Shown: positions 8,628 to 17,252 of the stretch, in pieces
Layout of the letters: every line of letters begins with the position of its first letter
Numbering within the stretch: position 1 is the first letter of the stretch
Source: Candidatus Acetothermia bacterium
GTDB lineage: Bacteria; Bipolaricaulota; Bipolaricaulia; Bipolaricaulales; Bipolaricaulaceae
Assembly (NCBI GenBank): GCA_003562845.1
Contig: PWTL01000112.1
Location: 1 to 43,472, forward strand
DNA length: 43,472 bases
Reading direction: 5' to 3'
Position numbers and translations under genes: made by a program
The notes under the pieces: model-generated
The model's input: the letters and a program-made list of their open reading frames with translations, nothing else
Databases searched by the model: none
What the model was told of the DNA's origin: nothing

Positions 8628-8642
8628 GGTACTATAAGTACC
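8628..8642. promoter_or_regulatory. Perfect palindrome GGTACT-ATA-AGTACC, possible operator
   Basis: 6-3-6 inverted repeat in the AT-rich divergent region between the RHH gene and holB. Confidence 0.45.
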
Positions 8643-8702
8643 ACGCAAAACAAGTACTCCTACCTCCTTGTGTTTGCCGGGCGCGGAGCGTACCTTACGC
8701 CC

Positions 8703-9563
8703 ATGGTGACCACCGTTCCCCACCTGTTCCTTGGGTCCTCTGCCAGAGAAGCGGCGTGGGAGCGTGCAGGAGTTCTTCTTGGGGTGTCTCCTGAAGGGCA
8801 CGTTGACTTCCGCGAACTGGCCCCCACAGGGGAGGCCCAGATCGGCATCGACGCGGTGCGGGAGGTGGTGCTGTGGTCGCGATATGGACCCATCCAGGGA
8901 GAGCGGAAGGTGATCCTGGTGGGGCCGGCGGAGAGGTTATCCCGCGAGGCCGTGAGCGCCTTGCTCAAGTCCTTGGAAGAGACACCCCCGTATTTGGCGT
9001 TCCTCCTCTACGCAGCTGGCCCGGAGCACCTTCTGGACACAATCCGCTCACGCTGTGTATCTTCGTGGACCGCGCCCACCTGGTCGGCACAATTGGAGCA
9101 GGCCGGCCGGCCGCGAGAGGAGCGCGAGTTGGTGGAAGATCTCCTGGAGTGTCACGGGCGACGCGCAAGCGATCTTCTGCAGCAGGAGGAGAATCCGCTT
9201 GCCAGTTGGCGGGCCCTCCTCTCCGAGATGGAAGCTTGCTCCGCTGAAGAGCTGGCTTCGGCGTGGCAGGAGGCGGTAGGCGATCCGCTGCGGGCCCGGG
9301 CGGTGGTGTGGTCCGCTGCCGGCATGTTGGGACAGGCACCGCTGTATGCGGTCCTGCGCCTGGCCAAGGAGGTCGCCGCTGGGGGGAAAGCCTCCTGCCA
9401 GTGCTTTCTCCAATACCTGCTGGGATACGTACGTCGGCAGGAGGAGTCATTGCGTGATCATTCCTGGGCGCGGAAGGTGTCGGTGGCTTGGGGAGAGCTC
9501 CAAGCCAACGCCAATGCCCAGTTGCTCATGGAGGTGGTGCTCCTGTGGCCGAGGAGGAGATGA
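8703..9563 (+). CDS. holB: DNA polymerase III delta'-like subunit
   Basis: GERKVILVGPAERLSREAVSALLKSLEETPPYLAFLLYAAGPEHLLDTIRSRC: clamp loader delta' signature incl. SRC; no Walker A. Followed by ricT as in Firmicutes. Confidence 0.85.
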   Translation: MVTTVPHLFLGSSAREAAWERAGVLLGVSPEGHVDFRELAPTGEAQIGIDAVREVVLWSRYGPIQGERKVILVGPAERLSREAVSALLKSLEETPPYLAFLLYAAGPEHLLDTIRSRCVSSWTAPTWSAQLEQAGRPREERELVEDLLECHGRRASDLLQQEENPLASWRALLSEMEACSAEELASAWQEAVGDPLRARAVVWSAAGMLGQAPLYAVLRLAKEVAAGGKASCQCFLQYLLGYVRRQEESLRDHSWARKVSVAWGELQANANAQLLMEVVLLWPRRR

Positions 9564-10348
9564 AGGCCCTGGTGGCGCGCCTGGGATGTGTCCCCGACGT
9601 TCACGTCGCCCGGTGGGGGCAGGACGTCGGCCGCACGGGGAGCTATTGGCTGGAAGAGGACAGCCGGGGGTTGTGGCCGATACGGATCTTGCGCTCCGCC
9701 GAGCACGGGGACGATGAGCCACAGGGGACGCTGGTGCAGCCTGCATCAGGGGAGGACTTGGAGCGGTTCGACAAACTGCAGGAGGAGGCCGAAGGCTACC
9801 GACAGCGTGCTCAGGCAGCAGCCCGGGATCTGGGACTGTCCATGCGGTTCATAGCGGCGGAGCTGGAGTTCAGGAAGCGCTATCTGCGGCTGCTGTTCAC
9901 CGCGCCGGGGCGCGTGGACTTCCGCGAACTTGTGCGACGATTGGGGCAGAACCTCAAGCTGAAGATCGATCTCAGGCAGGTCGGACCGCGTGATGAGGCA
10001 CGGGTGTTGGGCGGGTTGGGACCGTGCGGGCGAGGGGTGTGTTGTCGCTCTTTCCTGCGGCAGCTGCGGCCGATCCCCCTGGAGATGGCTTTCGATCAGC
10101 AACTGCACTTCTCCCCGGGGAGGATGACCGGCGTGTGCGGACGGCTGATGTGTTGTCTGAGTTACGAGCACGAACAGTATCTGCAAGCTCTGGCCGAAGT
10201 TCCCCAAGTGGGCAGCCGCATTGAACGGGGGGGACAGCAGGGCAGGGTCACGGGCGTGAATATATTCCGCGAGTGCGTGAGCGTTCAGTGGCCAGATGGC
10301 ACCCGGGAAGAAGTCCCTTGGGGAGAACTGAAGGATGAAGATCACTAG
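9545..10348 (+). CDS. ricT: PSP1/RicT (YaaT) family protein
   Basis: FTAPGRVDFRELVRRLGQNLKLKIDLRQVGPRDEARVLGGLGPCGRGVCC...GRMTGVCGRLMCCLSYEHEQY. Start GTG 9545 (or ATG 9560). Confidence 0.93.
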   Translation: MAEEEMKALVARLGCVPDVHVARWGQDVGRTGSYWLEEDSRGLWPIRILRSAEHGDDEPQGTLVQPASGEDLERFDKLQEEAEGYRQRAQAAARDLGLSMRFIAAELEFRKRYLRLLFTAPGRVDFRELVRRLGQNLKLKIDLRQVGPRDEARVLGGLGPCGRGVCCRSFLRQLRPIPLEMAFDQQLHFSPGRMTGVCGRLMCCLSYEHEQYLQALAEVPQVGSRIERGGQQGRVTGVNIFRECVSVQWPDGTREEVPWGELKDEDH

Positions 10349-10351
10349 TAG

Positions 10352-10399
10352 CGTGGCAGCTTGTCTGCCACGTTATGGGGGGCAGCTTGTCTGCCACGT
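10352..10399. repeat. Two direct copies of a hairpin-forming element GGCAGCTTGTCTGCCACGT
   Basis: CGTGGCAG-CTTGT-CTGCCACG (10352-10372), second copy 10381-10399, period 26 bp; between convergent ricT and hflX. Confidence 0.9.
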
Positions 10400-10424
10400 G
10401 GTGCCGTGTTTGCGGAGTTATCGA

Positions 10425-11777
10425 TCAGGCGGAGGATTCGAGGACGGTGATCCCGGACGCGCTGCGAATGCGCGGGAGATGCACGGCGGGAACGGTAACC
10501 CGTGCTCGTAACGCCTTGGGGTCTGGAAGGATCTCCAGCTTCCCCAGTTCGGCCAGCCAGGACAGGAGATCCTGGCGCTCCCAGGGAATGCTCACTAACA
10601 CCCGGGCGAACGCGGGGCCGAGCAAGTCGGCCATCCTTTCCCGTAGCTCGGGCAGCGCTTCTCCCGTCGTGGCCGAAACGCAAACGTGCAGATCAATCTC
10701 CATCCGCGCCCGGTCCAGCAGTGCCCGCTGCTCGGGAGAGCGTACCGCGTCCACCTTGTTCAGCACGTGCAACACTGGGGGCCAGGGTTCATCGTTTCCG
10801 AGGATCTGCTCGGCGAGGACCTCGCGGACCGTCGCGTGGTGCTCGAGCACGTGGGGAGAGGACGCGTCGAGCACGTTGAGCAGCAGCGCTGCCTCCCGGG
10901 TGGACTCCATGGTCGCCTGGAACGCGGGGACCAACTGGTGAGGGAGCTTGCGGATGAATCCCACCGTGTCCGCGGCGACGGCGCGAACACCTCGGGGAAG
11001 CTCCAGGGCCCGGACGCGGGTGTCCAAGGTGGCAAACAGCTTGTCCTCTACGAGGCTGTCGGCACCGGTCAACCGGCAAAACAGCGTCGACTTGCCGGAG
11101 TTCGTGTAGCCAATGATGGCCACCTCGGGCGTTCCCCCGCCCCGGCGCCTCTTGCGGCGGATGCGGCGTACCCTATCCATCTCCTTGAGCTTGCGCCGGA
11201 TCGCCTGTATGCGGCGCTGAGCGTGTCGGCGGTCGCTCTCCAGGCGGGTCTCTCCCGGCCCGCGGGTTCCGATGCCCCCTCCGGGATCTGTGAGCGCGCT
11301 TCCCCAGCCCCGAAGCCGGGGTAGTAGGTACTCGAGCTGTGCCAGCTCCACCGACAGCTCCGCCTCGCGAGTGCCGGCCCGCTGGGCGAAGATGTCCAGG
11401 ATGACCTGGCTGCGGTCGACGACCTTGAGACCGGAAGCTTGCTCCAGGTTGCGGGCCTGGGCGGGCGAGAGCTCGCTGCCCACTACCACCACCTGAGCCT
11501 GGTGCTCTTTGGCCAGTTGGAGCAGCTCCTGCGTCTTGCCTTTGCCGATGAACGTCGCCGGGTCGGGGCGCTGCCTGCGTTGAACGAGGCGTGCCGCTAC
11601 CGTGACTCCCGCAGTCCGAGCCAGTGAGGCGAGCTCGTCCAACGCCTCTTCCTCCTGCCACCCTACAGGGCCCGGAGGGAGCACATCGGCCAAGACGGCC
11701 CTTTCCTCGGCATAGAGCCTGGCTCTTCGCCCGAGATAATCTTCAATCAGTCGTTGCTGTTCTCTTCTCTTTGCCAT
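10425..11777 (-). CDS. hflX: GTPase HflX
   Basis: DPATFIGKGKTQEL, GGIGTRGPGETRLESDRR, GYTNSGKSTLF, DTVGFIRKLPHQLVPAF. Confidence 0.97.
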   Translation of the reverse strand: MAKRREQQRLIEDYLGRRARLYAEERAVLADVLPPGPVGWQEEEALDELASLARTAGVTVAARLVQRRQRPDPATFIGKGKTQELLQLAKEHQAQVVVVGSELSPAQARNLEQASGLKVVDRSQVILDIFAQRAGTREAELSVELAQLEYLLPRLRGWGSALTDPGGGIGTRGPGETRLESDRRHAQRRIQAIRRKLKEMDRVRRIRRKRRRGGGTPEVAIIGYTNSGKSTLFCRLTGADSLVEDKLFATLDTRVRALELPRGVRAVAADTVGFIRKLPHQLVPAFQATMESTREAALLLNVLDASSPHVLEHHATVREVLAEQILGNDEPWPPVLHVLNKVDAVRSPEQRALLDRARMEIDLHVCVSATTGEALPELRERMADLLGPAFARVLVSIPWERQDLLSWLAELGKLEILPDPKALRARVTVPAVHLPRIRSASGITVLESSA

Positions 11778-13003
11778 ATACGAGCACCAAGAGCCGCCAG
11801 CTTGTCCACGAAGGTATCATATCCCCGCTGGAGAAGCTCTTCCCCGGCCAACTCCGTACACCCCTGTGCGGCCAAAGAAGCCGCGAGCAGAGCAGCTCCT
11901 GCGCGGATATCGCTGGCGCGTACTGGTGCCCCGCGTAGCCCTGCCGGACCTTCCACCACAATGGTTCGTCCCTCCACGCGGAGCCTCGCTCCCAGGCGGG
12001 CGAGCTCCGGCACGTGGTGGAACCGTGCTTCGAACACTGTCTCTGTGACTAGCGACTTCCCGGAGGCAGTGCTCATCAACGCCACCCAGGGGGGCTGAAG
12101 ATCGGTGGGAAAACCCGGGTGTGGCGCTGTCTTCACATCCACGGCTTGCATGCCTCCGGGCGAGGAGACCTCGATCCAGTCCGTTCCCTCTTTCACCGCC
12201 GCTCCTGCAGCAGTCAGCGCCGAGCTAAGAGCAGTCTGTAGTGAGGGGTCGGTGCGGACAACGCGCACTGTGCCACGGGTGATGGCGCCGACAATGAGGT
12301 AGGTGCCTGTCTCGATCCTGTCCGGGATCACGGTGTGTGCGGCTCCGTCGAGCCTCTGTTGGCCAAACACGCTGACCCGGTCGGCGGCCCACCGCACTGG
12401 TGCGCCCATGGCCGAGAGCAGCCGCCCGAGATCCTGCACCTCCGGCTCCCGAGCGGGGTTCATCACCACAGTCTCCCCGTGGGCGAGTGCTCCTGCCAGG
12501 AGCAGCTGTTCGGTCGCCCCCACCGAGGGGAAGTCGAGCTGTACGGTAGTACCCCGAAGCTCCCGGGCGCGGGCGTGCACCATCCCCTCTCCAATCTCAA
12601 CCTCCGCCCCCAGCGCAGCCAAGCCCTTGAGGTGTAGGTCTACCGGGCGCGCCCCGATGGCGCAGCCTCCGGGGAGGGGGACAGAGGCCTCTCCCAGGCG
12701 AGCCAGCAGTGGCCCCAGGGCGAGGAAGGAGGCGCGCATGCGGGAGACGATCTCCCTCGGGGGGGCAGGGGAGAGGCATGTTCGTTCACTGATGGCCACT
12801 GTGTCCCCAGTGCGCTCGACCTTCTTGCCCAAGGATTGGACCAGGGCCACTGCGGTTTCCACATCGACGAGCTGGGGGGTGCGCCGGATGAGCACAGGGC
12901 GATCGGTGAGCAAGGCAGCAATGATAGCGGGCAGGGCGGCGTTCTTCGCCCCAGATGCTTCCACCGTGCCCGTCAGGGGCTGGCCCCCTTCCACCAAGAT
13001 CAC
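11747..13003 (-). CDS. murA: UDP-N-acetylglucosamine 1-carboxyvinyltransferase
   Basis: LTGTVEASGAKNAALPAIIAALL, LPGGCAIGARPVDLHLKGLAALGAEV (catalytic Cys), GFPTDLQPPWVALM. Confidence 0.97.
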   Translation of the reverse strand: MILVEGGQPLTGTVEASGAKNAALPAIIAALLTDRPVLIRRTPQLVDVETAVALVQSLGKKVERTGDTVAISERTCLSPAPPREIVSRMRASFLALGPLLARLGEASVPLPGGCAIGARPVDLHLKGLAALGAEVEIGEGMVHARARELRGTTVQLDFPSVGATEQLLLAGALAHGETVVMNPAREPEVQDLGRLLSAMGAPVRWAADRVSVFGQQRLDGAAHTVIPDRIETGTYLIVGAITRGTVRVVRTDPSLQTALSSALTAAGAAVKEGTDWIEVSSPGGMQAVDVKTAPHPGFPTDLQPPWVALMSTASGKSLVTETVFEARFHHVPELARLGARLRVEGRTIVVEGPAGLRGAPVRASDIRAGAALLAASLAAQGCTELAGEELLQRGYDTFVDKLAALGARIWQREENSND

Positions 13004-13845
13004 GGTAGGTAGAGTTGGGGATCCACAGGCACTGCTCCCTCTCGTATCTCGAAGTGAAGGTGGGGACCGGTGGACAGACCCGTGTTCCCCGAGAGACCCA
13101 CTACTTGCCCCTGTTCTACGTACTGCCCCGCCGTGACCGTGGTTCGGGAAAGGTGGGCGTAGTACGTGGAGTAGCCATCCTCATGGTCGACGACGACCAG
13201 TATCCCGTACTCTCCCGACCAACCTGCCTGGGACACGCGGCCCGCCGCTGCTGCGTGTACGGGGGTCCCTTCGGGAACCGCGATGTCCAGACCGATGTGT
13301 AGGTGGAGCTCTCGCAGGATGGGGTGTGTTCTCCAGCCAAAAGGCGACGAGATGCGCCCGCGCAGGGGCCAGATGAACTGGTTCCTGTGGCCTCCTCCCA
13401 GGCGGAGAGCGTCGGAGTGGGGCACCGTAGCCGGCCGGGGGACGAACACGCGGTCCCCAGCTCTGGGCTCGGCGGGGCCTCCCCTCCACTCCAGAGAGGA
13501 CACGGCCACGTCGTAGGTGGCGGCCACATCGTCGAGGGTCTGCCCTGGGCGGAGAGTATGAACCACTCCCCCGTGCGGGAGCACCACGGCCTCGCCCGGG
13601 CGAATCCTATCGGGGTCCTTGGTTGGGTTGCTGGCCAGGAGATAGGACAGGGGGACGTTGTGCCTTGCCGCGATGGCGGCAAGTGAGTCCCCTTCATGTA
13701 CCGTATAGGTCTTGTACGGGAGGGGCGGCATCTCCGGGGCCAGCGTAGACGGCCCGCCCACATCTCGGGGTGGAAGAAACGGTGCCAGGAGAAGAGGCAA
13801 CACGAGCAACCCCAGCAGGGCTGCCAGAGTCACGTCTTTACTCAC
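13000..13845 (-). CDS. LysM-containing M23-family metallopeptidase
   Basis: Signal/TM N-terminus, LysM-like YTVHEGDSLAAIAARHNVPLSYLLASNP, M23 HIGLDIAVPEGTPVHAAAAGRV...GPHLHFEIR. Confidence 0.95.
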   Translation of the reverse strand: MSKDVTLAALLGLLVLPLLLAPFLPPRDVGGPSTLAPEMPPLPYKTYTVHEGDSLAAIAARHNVPLSYLLASNPTKDPDRIRPGEAVVLPHGGVVHTLRPGQTLDDVAATYDVAVSSLEWRGGPAEPRAGDRVFVPRPATVPHSDALRLGGGHRNQFIWPLRGRISSPFGWRTHPILRELHLHIGLDIAVPEGTPVHAAAAGRVSQAGWSGEYGILVVVDHEDGYSTYYAHLSRTTVTAGQYVEQGQVVGLSGNTGLSTGPHLHFEIREGAVPVDPQLYLP

Positions 13846-15094
13846 TGTTCATCAGCTCCAGGAACTGCTTGTTCGTCTTCGTCTGCTCCATCTTCTGCCG
13901 GATGAACTCCAGCGCCACCCCCGGTTCCTGCATCTCGGCAATAAGCTTACGCAGGATCCACACCCGGCGAAGGACATCCGGGGCGAGAAGAAGTTCCTCT
14001 TTTCTCGTCCCCGACTGGTGGAGGTCAATGGCCGGGAACATGCGGCGGTTGGCCAGCTCCCGACTCAAGATGAGTTCCATGTTTCCTGTGCCCTTGAACT
14101 CCTCGAACACCACCTGATCCAGCCGGGAGCCGGTGTCCACGAGCGCCGTGGCCACGATGGTCAGTGACCCCCCTTCCTCGATGTTCCGCGCAGCCCCGAA
14201 AAACTCCTTTGGCTTGTACAGCGCGGTGGGATCTATTCCGCCGGACAGCAGCTTCCCCGAGGGAGCGATGGACAGGTTGTACGCTCTCCCCAGGCGGGTG
14301 AGGGAGTCCATCAGGATCACGACGTCGTGCCCACATTCCACGAGGCGTTTGGCCTCCGAGGTGACCAGCTCGGCCACCCGAGTGTGATGGGCGGGCTCCA
14401 TGTCGAACGTGGCCGCCACCACCTCAGCGTGGTGCACCGAGCGGCGGAAGTCCGTAACCTCCTCCGGTCTCTCGTCCACGAGCAGGATCAACAGCCGTAC
14501 CTCGGGGTAGTTCGTCTCAATGCCCTGGGCGATGTTCTTCAGGAGCGTCGTCTTCCCCGCCTTGGGCGGGGAGACGATCAGACCACGCTGACCCTTCCCA
14601 ATCGGGGAAAACAGGTCGATCATGCGCGTGGACAGCTCCTCGGGGTCGCACTCCAGCGTGAACTGCTCGTCGGGGTGGAGGGGCGTCAGCTGTTGGAACT
14701 CCATCCGTCGACGCACAGCCTCCGGATCTTGGTCGTTGACCCCCTCTACGCGCAGCAGTGCGAAGTACCGCTCTTCTTTCTTCGGGGGACGCACCAGTCC
14801 TCGCAACACGTCGCCGCTCTTCAGCGCAAAGCGCTTGATCTGAGAGGGGGACACGTACACGTCGAACCGGGAGGGCAAACAAGACTTGTCGCGCAAGAAG
14901 CCGTAGCCGTCCTGCATGATGTCCAACACTCCCTCAGTAGAGAGCTCATCGCGCTCCGCCAGGGTCCGCATCACCTCCAACTGCAGCTCCGCGTGCCCCA
15001 GACCCCCTGCCCCGTCCATGTTCTGCTCCTTGGCCAGGGCTTGCAGTTCGTCCACCGTCATATTCCGGACAACACTCATCTCCATACGTACCAC
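13838..15094 (-). CDS. rho: Transcription termination factor Rho
   Basis: GVLDIMQDGYGFLRDKSCLPSRFDVYVSPSQIKRFALKSGD, SPPKAGKTTLLKNIA, LVDERPEEVTDFRRS, HQSGTRKEELLL. Confidence 0.98.
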   Translation of the reverse strand: MVRMEMSVVRNMTVDELQALAKEQNMDGAGGLGHAELQLEVMRTLAERDELSTEGVLDIMQDGYGFLRDKSCLPSRFDVYVSPSQIKRFALKSGDVLRGLVRPPKKEERYFALLRVEGVNDQDPEAVRRRMEFQQLTPLHPDEQFTLECDPEELSTRMIDLFSPIGKGQRGLIVSPPKAGKTTLLKNIAQGIETNYPEVRLLILLVDERPEEVTDFRRSVHHAEVVAATFDMEPAHHTRVAELVTSEAKRLVECGHDVVILMDSLTRLGRAYNLSIAPSGKLLSGGIDPTALYKPKEFFGAARNIEEGGSLTIVATALVDTGSRLDQVVFEEFKGTGNMELILSRELANRRMFPAIDLHQSGTRKEELLLAPDVLRRVWILRKLIAEMQEPGVALEFIRQKMEQTKTNKQFLELMNSE

Positions 15095-15095
15095 C

Positions 15096-16070
15096 TCAAC
15101 TGTTGAGTCCTCGAATTACCACCGCACCCAGGCCCGCCAGGTACGTCATTACTGTGAGACCGGAGGCTAGATCCAAGCGTCCCACGCGCTTGTCTGCCTT
15201 CAACCCCAGCGCTGCTAGGACCACTGAGGCCAGTGCCACTCCCCACGCCCCGACCAAAGTCAATGCCCACGCTTCTTCTCCTAGTCCTCCAAGTATCGGT
15301 TTGCCATAAGTAAGATCAGCGAAAAAAACGGTCAGCACATTGAATACATTGGAGCCGAACACATTCCCAGCGAACATGTCGTAGGCCCTTAGCCGTACGG
15401 CCTCCCAGGAGACGGCCACCTCGGGAAGTGAGGTGGCCATAGCCACCAAGGTCGATCCCAGTAGTGATTGGCTGGCGCCGGTCCCTACGGCCACTTCCCT
15501 CGCCGCAAGGGTCAGCGCGACGCCGGCTACAACCACCGCCACAGCAGATCCTGAGGCCACCCACGCCGCCCGCCCCAGCGGAGGCCCCCCTTCCACAGGA
15601 GCGGCCGGCTCCGCCAGGTACTGTAGCCACGCCGCGGCCAGAAACAGCACCACGATGAGCACAGAGGTCACAGACAGCGGACCAAGGGCCGGCCCGCCGC
15701 CCAAGGCGATGGCCCCCAGGACCACCGCGGTCATCATCATCCCCAAAGCGCAGGAGACGATGTGGGAGGAGGCCAGCTTCCCGAACAGTCCCCTCCCGAT
15801 CAGCAGGCCGAACACTCCCAGGATCCCTAGGTTGAAAGCGTTGGAGCCCAAAGCGTTGCCCACCGATATCGACGGTGCGTCGATCCCTCCTCCGGTCATG
15901 GTGACCACCAACTCCGGCAATGAGGTCACCAACCCCACGAGGATGAACCCCAGCCAGCCGCGGGATAGGCCGGTGGACTCGGCGATCCCCTCTGCTGCCC
16001 GCACCAGACGTCGGCCGGCCCAGAGGATCGTGAGCGCAGAGGCCCCAAGCGTCACCCATGCCCAGAGCAT
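15096..16070 (-). CDS. Sodium/calcium exchanger family (CaCA) membrane protein
   Basis: Two alpha repeats: SLPELVVTMTGGGIDAPSISVGNALGSNAFNLGILG and SLPEVAVSWEAVRLRAYDMFAGNVFGSNVFNV. Confidence 0.93.
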   Translation of the reverse strand: MLWAWVTLGASALTILWAGRRLVRAAEGIAESTGLSRGWLGFILVGLVTSLPELVVTMTGGGIDAPSISVGNALGSNAFNLGILGVFGLLIGRGLFGKLASSHIVSCALGMMMTAVVLGAIALGGGPALGPLSVTSVLIVVLFLAAAWLQYLAEPAAPVEGGPPLGRAAWVASGSAVAVVVAGVALTLAAREVAVGTGASQSLLGSTLVAMATSLPEVAVSWEAVRLRAYDMFAGNVFGSNVFNVLTVFFADLTYGKPILGGLGEEAWALTLVGAWGVALASVVLAALGLKADKRVGRLDLASGLTVMTYLAGLGAVVIRGLNS

Positions 16071-16072
16071 TG

Positions 16073-16507
16073 TTAGTTGCCTTGTCCATCGATCAGAGCG
16101 AGCCGGGCGGCATGTCGCCCGCCGGCGAACTCGGTGCGCAGAAATGAGCGCACTATGTCCTCGGCCAGACCGGGGCCCACAACACGGCCTCCCAGGCAGA
16201 GCACATTTGCGTTATTGTGGGCCCGGGCCATACGCGCCGTGTACTCGTTGGTGCAGACGGCTGCGCGGATCCCGCGGATCCGGGAGGCGGCAATAGCCAT
16301 CCCAATTCCCGTGCCACACACCAAGACTCCCCGCTCCGCTTCCCCGGCGGCCACTGCTTTGGCCACGGCTAGCGCATAACGGGGGTAGTCGGTGGGAGAC
16401 TGGTCGTGGGTCCCCCTATCCAGCAGGCGGTGGTCGCCAAACGCGCTTTCTCTGAGCGCCTGCATCAAGGCGAAACCGGCATGATCGCAACCTATCGCAA
16501 TCACCAT
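16073..16507 (-). CDS. rpiB: Ribose-5-phosphate isomerase B
   Basis: VIAIGCDHAGFALMQAL, DYPRYALAVAKAVAAGEAERGVLVCGTGIGMAIAASRIRGIRAAVC, ARAHNNANVLCLGGR. Confidence 0.96.
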   Translation of the reverse strand: MVIAIGCDHAGFALMQALRESAFGDHRLLDRGTHDQSPTDYPRYALAVAKAVAAGEAERGVLVCGTGIGMAIAASRIRGIRAAVCTNEYTARMARAHNNANVLCLGGRVVGPGLAEDIVRSFLRTEFAGGRHAARLALIDGQGN

Positions 16508-16531
16508 CGCAAGACCTCCAAACCTGCAGGT

Positions 16532-17167
16532 CTACAGCTTTCGGACCAACGAGCGCAGAATGTCCCAGTACATGGAGAGACGGTCCGACAAGCCGGCGTA
16601 CAAGCCATACTTCTCTTCCTTACGTACGTGGCTGACCCCGTCCAGGGTCACTTTCCTCTGGCGCCAACCTTCCTTCAACGCCAACTTGGTAAGTGCCACC
16701 TCGATCCCGAAATCCATGTCGCAAACCATACCTCGAGCCCTCTCCCACACGCGGCGGGACAGGATCCGCTGTCCAGAGAGGAAGGGAACAACTCGCTGTG
16801 AGAAGTCTGTCCCCTTGCGCCCCTCGCGGAACACCCCGATGACGATCTCCCCGTCCCCGTTGGCGTAGGCGTTTACAAGCTGCTCCACATGTTCCACAGC
16901 CAGGCCTGTGAGATCAGCGTCCAGAAACAACAGGACGTTCTCTGAAGCTCTGTTCACTCCAGCATCCAGTGCAGCCGCTTTGCCACTGTTTCTCGACAGG
17001 CGAACCACGGTAGCTCCATATTTCTCCGCCTCAAGGGCGGTTTCGTCGGCGGAGCCATCGTCGACGACGATGACCTCCGTGACCGAAGGAGAGGCACGCA
17101 GCGCACGAACGACTATTCCGATGCGGCCAGCTTCGTTGAACGCCGGAACAACGGCTGAGACTTTCAT
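16532..17167 (-). CDS. Glycosyltransferase family 2
   Basis: KVSAVVPAFNEAGRIGIVVRAL, VIVVDDGSADETALEAEKYGA, NVLLFLDADLTG. Confidence 0.92.
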   Translation of the reverse strand: MKVSAVVPAFNEAGRIGIVVRALRASPSVTEVIVVDDGSADETALEAEKYGATVVRLSRNSGKAAALDAGVNRASENVLLFLDADLTGLAVEHVEQLVNAYANGDGEIVIGVFREGRKGTDFSQRVVPFLSGQRILSRRVWERARGMVCDMDFGIEVALTKLALKEGWRQRKVTLDGVSHVRKEEKYGLYAGLSDRLSMYWDILRSLVRKL

Positions 17168-17199
17168 GGGTTAGGATCGCCGATCAGGGCGCAAACGCC

Positions 17200-17228
17200 A
17201 GTATACTCAGCCTTGCTGTGGCGGTCAA
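17200..17228 (-). promoter_or_regulatory. Sigma70-like promoter for the GT2-rpiB-CaCA-rho-... block
   Basis: Minus strand TTGACC - 17 nt - TATACT, about 30 nt upstream of the 17167 start. Confidence 0.7.
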
Positions 17229-17252
17229 CTTTTCCTCCAGCCAATCGCCCGC

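Noticed and set aside
10352-10399. Hairpin repeats as CRISPR
   Set aside because: Only two copies, 7-bp gap, no cas genes in the window.
13000-15094. M23 peptidase between murA and rho as a special system
   Set aside because: murA, rho and rpiB commonly cluster; short overlaps are typical of this compact genome.
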